From contig CAJFVX010000031.1 in NCBI GenBank assembly GCA_904420585.1, forward strand, positions 1 to 64,000: a stretch of DNA of 64,000 nucleotides, given 5' to 3'. Of this stretch, positions 60,103 to 64,000 are shown piece by piece. The stretch's first letter is position 1. Every line of letters starts with the position of its first letter. The stretch comes from Candidatus Howiella intestinavium. Lineage in GTDB: Bacteria; Bacillota; Clostridia; Oscillospirales; Acutalibacteraceae. The position numbers were made by a program, and so were the translations under genes. The notes below the pieces were generated by a model. The model had not been told where the DNA came from and did not search any database. It saw only the letters and a list, made by a program, of their open reading frames with translations.

Positions 60103-62628
60103 TTATACAATCCCTTCGGGATTCATGTCCAGATAAGCCGTCACCTGCTTGCCGGAAAAGCGCCGGCCGAACTGCGTAAGGCAGTCCTGCAGCAGCTGCC
60201 GGAACCGGGCGTTGCTGCGGCATTTGATAATCATCCGATACCGGTATTTGTTGTTTACCTTGGGCACGGCGGCGGGGGAAGGGCCTAAGATAACCACCCG
60301 CACGTCGGCGTAGTCCCCGCCTGTCAGGGTCTTCAGCCGCTCCAGCATCCAGTCGGCCCCCTCCTTCGCCGCCTCCCGCTTCTCCGAGACAAAGACCAGC
60401 AGCCCCAGGTCGCAGTAGGGCGGGTAGACCATGAGCTTGCGGGTCATGATTTCCTGCTGATAAAAGGCATCGTAGTCCTGGGCTTCGGCCAGGCGGATAA
60501 TGGAGCTTTCCGGGTTTAAGGTCTGCACCACCGCAAGGCCGGGGCTGTCCCCCCGGCCCGAGCGGCCCACCACCTGGGTCAGAAGGGAAAAGGCCCGCTC
60601 GAAAGCCCGGTAATCTTCGGTATACATGGCCTGGTCGGCGCTCAAAACCCCCACCAGGGTCACCTTGGGAAAATCCAGGCCCTTGGCCACCATCTGGGTG
60701 CCCAGCATGATGTCGTATTCCCCGGCGGCAAAGGCTGTCAGATGCTTTTCATAAGCCCCCCTAGTCATGGTGGAATCGGCGTCCATGCGCAGGATGCGGG
60801 CCGCCGGGAACAGGGCCGAAAGCTCCCCCTCCACCCGCTGGGTGCCCAGTCCCGCATACCGCACATGCTCGCTGCCGCAGACCGGGCAGACGCTGGTATA
60901 CGCCTGGGAATACCCGCAGTAATGGCACATGAGCCGGCCGTTGGCCGCGTGGTAGGTCATGGAGATGGAACAGTGGGGACAGGTCAGCACATGGCCGCAG
61001 GACCGGCAGGATACAAAGGTATTATACCCCCTGCGGTTTAAAAGCAAAATAGCCTGCTGCTTTTTTTCTATCGTCTCGCCCAGCCGCTCCAGCAGGTATT
61101 TGCTCACGGCGGTGGTGTTGCCCGCCGCCATCTCCTCCCGCATATCCACCGTCACCACCTCCGGCAGGACGGCGGCACCGTACCGCCGGGGCAGGCGGAA
61201 GAGGGCGTACCGGCCGGTTTTGGCCGCCGTAAAGCTCTCCAGGCTGGGGGTGGCCGAGGCCAGCACCAGCAGGCCGCCGTGGTAGGCGCAGCGGAACCGG
61301 GCTACATCCCGGGCGTGGAACCGGGGGCTGGATTCGGATTTGTAGGTGTGCTCCTGCTCCTCGTCCATAATCACAAGCCCCAAATCGGCAAAGGGGGCGA
61401 AGACGGCCGAACGGGTGCCCACGGCGATTTTCGCCTCTCCCCGCTTGACCCGCTTCCATTCGTCCATCCGCTGGCCTAGGGACATGGCCGAGTGGAAGAC
61501 GGCCACCTTGTCCCCGTACCGCCGGCGGAAGATGGACAGGGTCTGGGGGGTCAGGGCGATTTCGGGCACCATGACAATGACCCCCCGGCCGGCGGCCGCC
61601 ACTTCATCCACCAGCTTTAAGAAGACCTGGGTCTTGCCCGAGCCGGTGACGCCGTAGAGCAGCGCCGCGCCTCCCGGCCCCTTCTGCCCCGGGGCGGGGG
61701 CCAGGGAATCCGCCGGGGCCCCTGCCGCCTGGCGGTACTTTTGCAGCAGGCCGGTGAAGGCCTCCTGCTGGGCGTCGGTGAGGGTGATGGCCTTGGGGTC
61801 GGCCTCCGCCTCCCCCGCCGCCGGCGGGCGCAGAACCTCCTGGTCATAAAGCTCCAGCACGCCCTTTTTCGCAAGAGCCTTGACCACCGCTTCGGTCACG
61901 CCGGCGAAATAGCAGATTTCCTTTACACTGGCCGTCCCGGCCTGCTCCAGAAAGTCGGCCACCGCCTGCTGCTTGGCCGTCAGCTTGGCCGGCTCCTCCA
62001 GGGGCAGCAGGCGGGCCATGCGGACGGTGGCGTCCCCCATCCGCCGCACGGCGTCGTCCGTCCGGCGGATAAGGCCCTTTTTGGCCAGTTCCTCCGGCAG
62101 GCTGCTGTCGGGGGCAAGGCCCAGAATCTCCAGCAGCCGCTCCCGCTCCACCGCCGCGTGACTATTGTACAGCGTCTCGGCCATGCGGCGGGCCTCCGGC
62201 TCCAGTTCTTCCAAATCCGACGGAGTGACCGACGGGGCGATTTGGTAGGAGGTCACCATCCGCATGCTCACCCCCGCCGGCAGCAGCACCCGCAGGGCGT
62301 CAAAGTAGGTGCAGAAGGTGTGTTCCTTCAGCCAACCTGCCAGCCGGAGCATCTCCTCGTTCAGCAGGGGCTCCCGGTCCAGCGCCGCCGCCACCGGCTT
62401 GCATTTGCCCGGCGGCGGGGCGCCGCTTTCCTCCATTTCGGCCTGGGAAAGGGACTCCACCGCCGTCAGGATGCCCTGCCGCTTGCGGTTGCCCCGGCCG
62501 AAGGGCACCAGCACCCGGCAGCCCGGCTCCACGGTCATATCGGAGGGAATCAGGTAATCGTACAGCTTATCGAAATGGTAGACGGCCCCTTCCACGGCCA
62601 CCTTGCCCATCCGAAACCGCTCGGCCAT
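60103..62628 (-). CDS. priA: Primosomal protein N' (PriA helicase)
   Basis: An 841-residue superfamily 2 helicase that reloads the replisome at stalled forks. The N-terminal 3'-end-binding domain (VAVEGAVYHFDKLYDYLIP), Walker A LYGVTGSGKTQVF, the DEEQ box IMDEEQEHTYK, and the cysteine-rich zinc region (CRSCGHVLTCPHC, CHYCG, CPVCG) are complete. Helicase motifs V and VI appear as GTQMVAKGLDFP and LTQVVGRSGRG. The start at 62628 follows GGAAGGAGGGAG. The usual gene coaBC between rpoZ and priA is missing. Confidence 0.96.
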   Translation of the reverse strand: MAERFRMGKVAVEGAVYHFDKLYDYLIPSDMTVEPGCRVLVPFGRGNRKRQGILTAVESLSQAEMEESGAPPPGKCKPVAAALDREPLLNEEMLRLAGWLKEHTFCTYFDALRVLLPAGVSMRMVTSYQIAPSVTPSDLEELEPEARRMAETLYNSHAAVERERLLEILGLAPDSSLPEELAKKGLIRRTDDAVRRMGDATVRMARLLPLEEPAKLTAKQQAVADFLEQAGTASVKEICYFAGVTEAVVKALAKKGVLELYDQEVLRPPAAGEAEADPKAITLTDAQQEAFTGLLQKYRQAAGAPADSLAPAPGQKGPGGAALLYGVTGSGKTQVFLKLVDEVAAAGRGVIVMVPEIALTPQTLSIFRRRYGDKVAVFHSAMSLGQRMDEWKRVKRGEAKIAVGTRSAVFAPFADLGLVIMDEEQEHTYKSESSPRFHARDVARFRCAYHGGLLVLASATPSLESFTAAKTGRYALFRLPRRYGAAVLPEVVTVDMREEMAAGNTTAVSKYLLERLGETIEKKQQAILLLNRRGYNTFVSCRSCGHVLTCPHCSISMTYHAANGRLMCHYCGYSQAYTSVCPVCGSEHVRYAGLGTQRVEGELSALFPAARILRMDADSTMTRGAYEKHLTAFAAGEYDIMLGTQMVAKGLDFPKVTLVGVLSADQAMYTEDYRAFERAFSLLTQVVGRSGRGDSPGLAVVQTLNPESSIIRLAEAQDYDAFYQQEIMTRKLMVYPPYCDLGLLVFVSEKREAAKEGADWMLERLKTLTGGDYADVRVVILGPSPAAVPKVNNKYRYRMIIKCRSNARFRQLLQDCLTQFGRRFSGKQVTAYLDMNPEGIV

Positions 62629-62744
62629 ACTGCTCCCTCCTTCCAGCCTGTTTTCTTACAACGAAGAGGAACGGCCAAAAGGCAGACAGCATCCTTCCGC
62701 CCCTTGGCCGCTCCTCTTCCCCCATCCGGCCCGGCCGAGGCGGT

Positions 62745-62942
62745 TTACGCCTCGTGCTCCGCCTCTTCCCGTTTGGCTTCGGCTATCTGGTCGATGGCCA
62801 GGCTCACCGGCTTTTCGGTGATAATCTGGTGCTCGGCCTCGGCCTCCTCGGAAATGTGCCGGGCGCGCTTGGCCACGTCCAGCACCAGCTGGTACCGGCT
62901 TTCATACTCCTTAATCAGTTCACCAATTGCGGGATTTAACAT
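62745..62942 (-). CDS. rpoZ: DNA-directed RNA polymerase subunit omega
   Basis: A 65-residue omega subunit that helps assemble RNA polymerase. The family pattern is weak but visible: [27 protein letters not shown] followed by KPVSLAIDQIAEAK. The ATG at 62942, eight bases after GAGGTG, lies inside the end of gmk and overlaps it by 23 bases in another frame. Position after gmk is the classic one. A GC-rich hairpin (62672-62678 with 62704-62710) lies in the 116-base gap before priA. Confidence 0.9.
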   Translation of the reverse strand: MLNPAIGELIKEYESRYQLVLDVAKRARHISEEAEAEHQIITEKPVSLAIDQIAEAKREEAEHEA

Positions 62943-63543
62943 CTTGCAGCACCTCGTCAATTAAATATTTCTGCCGGGCAATCTTCGCCCGCTGGCCCAC
63001 GATGACGGCCGTAAGGGACTCCACCGCCTCATCCAAATCGTCGTTTACCACAATGTAATCATAATCCGCCGCCCGGGCGATTTCGCCCACGGCTTCCTTT
63101 AAGCGGCCCCGCACCGTCTCGGCGTCCTCGGTGCCCCGTCCGGACAGCCGCTGCTCCAGTACCTCCAGGGAGGGGGGCATGATGAAGATGCTCACCGCCT
63201 CGGGCATCTGTGCCCGCACCTTGGCCGCGCCGTTTACGTCGATTTCCAGAATCATATCCCGGCCGGCGGCGATGGCCGCCTCCACCGGTGCCCGGGGGGT
63301 ACCGTAATAATTCCCCAGGTAGACGTTGGATTCCAGCAGGGCGTTTTCCCGCAGCATCTGCTCGAAGGCCTCCCGGGTGATGAAGTGGTACTTCTCCCCT
63401 TCCACCTCTCCCTGCCGCATAGGCCGGGTGATGGAGGAAATGGACAGCTGGATTTCGGGATGGGCGGCCAGCAGCCGGCCCAACACCGTATCCTTGCCCG
63501 AACCGGAGGGGCCGGATACAATAAACAGGGTTCCCTTAGGCAT
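62920..63543 (-). CDS. gmk: Guanylate kinase
   Basis: A 207-residue kinase converting GMP to GDP. It has the P-loop [32 protein letters not shown] with the GMP-binding residues, [13 protein letters not shown] and [12 protein letters not shown]. The start at 63543 (MPKGTLF) lies inside the end of remA behind GAGGATGACG; ATGs at 63549 and 63555 are alternatives with poorer spacing. With guaB elsewhere in the window it covers two steps of GTP supply. Confidence 0.96.
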   Translation of the reverse strand: MPKGTLFIVSGPSGSGKDTVLGRLLAAHPEIQLSISSITRPMRQGEVEGEKYHFITREAFEQMLRENALLESNVYLGNYYGTPRAPVEAAIAAGRDMILEIDVNGAAKVRAQMPEAVSIFIMPPSLEVLEQRLSGRGTEDAETVRGRLKEAVGEIARAADYDYIVVNDDLDEAVESLTAVIVGQRAKIARQKYLIDEVLQDVKSRNW

Positions 63544-63814
63544 CGTCATCCTCATCCTCCTCGTCCAGCTCGTCCCCGTCGTCCTCGGTCAGGCGGTTGG
63601 CCACCGTCTCGGACTGCAGATAGGTCAGGATGATATGATCGCTGTCGGTGACAATCACCGCCCGGGTCCTGCGGCCGTGGGTGGCGTCGATGAGCATCCC
63701 CCGCTCCTTGGCGTCCTGGATAATCCGCTTGATGGGCGCCGATTCGGGGCTGACAATGGCCACCAGCCGGCTGGCCGAAACCATGTTGCCGAATCCTATG
63801 TTGATGAGTTTCAT
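63536..63814 (-). CDS. remA: Extracellular matrix regulator RemA-like protein (DUF370)
   Basis: A 92-residue DNA-binding protein. Residues 1-75 match DUF370/Rem[40 protein letters not shown] and [13 protein letters not shown]. RemA forms ring-like oligomers that bind DNA and activates biofilm and osmoprotection genes in Bacillus. The last 18 residues are almost all Asp and Glu ([16 protein letters not shown]), an unusual tail that could modulate DNA binding. The start at 63814 follows GGAGGTAGTCAC. yicC-remA-gmk order is conserved. Confidence 0.92.
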   Translation of the reverse strand: MKLINIGFGNMVSASRLVAIVSPESAPIKRIIQDAKERGMLIDATHGRRTRAVIVTDSDHIILTYLQSETVANRLTEDDGDELDEEDEDDDA

Positions 63815-63846
63815 GTGACTACCTCCGCCCCGCCGAGGGGCCAATG

Positions 63847-64000
63847 TTATTCGATATTCTGAATCTGCTCCCGGATTTTTTCAATCTCCGACTTGATTTC
63901 CACCACCGCCCGGGTGACCTCCATATCCTGGGCCTTGGAACCGATGGTGTTGGCCTCCCGGTTCATCTCCTGAACGATGAAATCCAGCTTGCGGCCCACC
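63847..64000 (-). CDS. YicC-family endoribonuclease, C-terminal part
   Basis: Only the last 51 codons are inside the window; the gene continues beyond 64000. The visible end [20 protein letters not shown], followed by a helix rich in charge ([19 protein letters not shown]), is the conserved C-terminus of the YicC/YloC family, which in E. coli helps degrade small RNAs. It is the expected first gene before remA. Confidence 0.88.
   Translation of the reverse strand, partial: VGRKLDFIVQEMNREANTIGSKAQDMEVTRAVVEIKSEIEKIREQIQNIE

Noticed and set aside
1-64000. CRISPR arrays, rRNA genes, prophage or complete insertion sequences
   Set aside because: No regularly spaced repeats, rRNA signatures, transposase, integrase or phage structural genes were seen.

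Overview
The window looks like the chromosome of a GC-rich, anaerobic, gut-type clostridium (Oscillospirales-like Bacillota). This is inferred from an IspH-ribosomal protein S1 fusion, a GatCAB amidotransferase, a PrkC/Stp pair, a RemA-gmk-rpoZ-priA-def-fmt block, a SpoVD/PBP2x-like protein with PASTA domains, a T-box leader, and TTG/GTG starts with strong AGGAGG ribosome sites. MurE carries the DNPR motif for meso-diaminopimelate and LysA is present, so the peptidoglycan is expected to be of the meso-DAP type. The species cannot be named from sequence alone.

Layout. 1-850 is an AT-richer scar holding the truncated end of an MFS exporter next to the 3' end of a tRNA-Leu gene. 1041-5451 holds a DeoR-type regulator, a secreted calcineurin-like phosphoesterase ending in a dockerin module, a cluster of hairpins, and an orphan DUF2185/Imm33-like gene. 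5526-9920 is a polyamine transport operon (potABCD) behind a strong promoter and a long leader able to pair with the potA ribosome site. 9941-16236 (minus strand) holds a nicotinamidase-like hydrolase, an IMP dehydrogenase, RF2, PrmA and a GH2 glycosidase.

16337-29857 (minus strand) is the division and cell wall cluster mraZ-rsmH-ftsL-pbp-murE-mraY-ftsW-murG-murA-divIB-ftsZ. It lacks murB, murC, murD, murF and ftsA. A lipoprotein gene (plus strand) separates it from lon-engB-lysA. A GH127 beta-L-arabinofuranosidase-like gene runs divergently from lon. Next comes a minus-strand run (flavoprotein, cmk, plsC, ispH-rpsA) and another (MGMT-like, gatC, gatA, gatB, mtnN).

47184-50682 carries a small exported protein, a D-2-hydroxyacid dehydrogenase, and a TrpB-like enzyme under T-box control. 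50767-64000 (minus strand) is a long housekeeping run, yicC-remA-gmk-rpoZ-priA-def-fmt-yugP-rsmB-rlmN-stp-prkC-rsgA-thiN, linking nucleotide supply, replication restart, translation initiation, RNA modification and PASTA-kinase signalling.

The observations most worth following are: the pot leader that could mask its own ribosome site; a 10-bp-phased repeat shared by the deoR and dockerin-phosphoesterase promoters; the internal ribosome site inside ispH-rpsA; the MraZ-type operator; and an unexplained small membrane ORF and hairpin-rich gaps. No CRISPR array, rRNA, intact insertion sequence or phage was seen.
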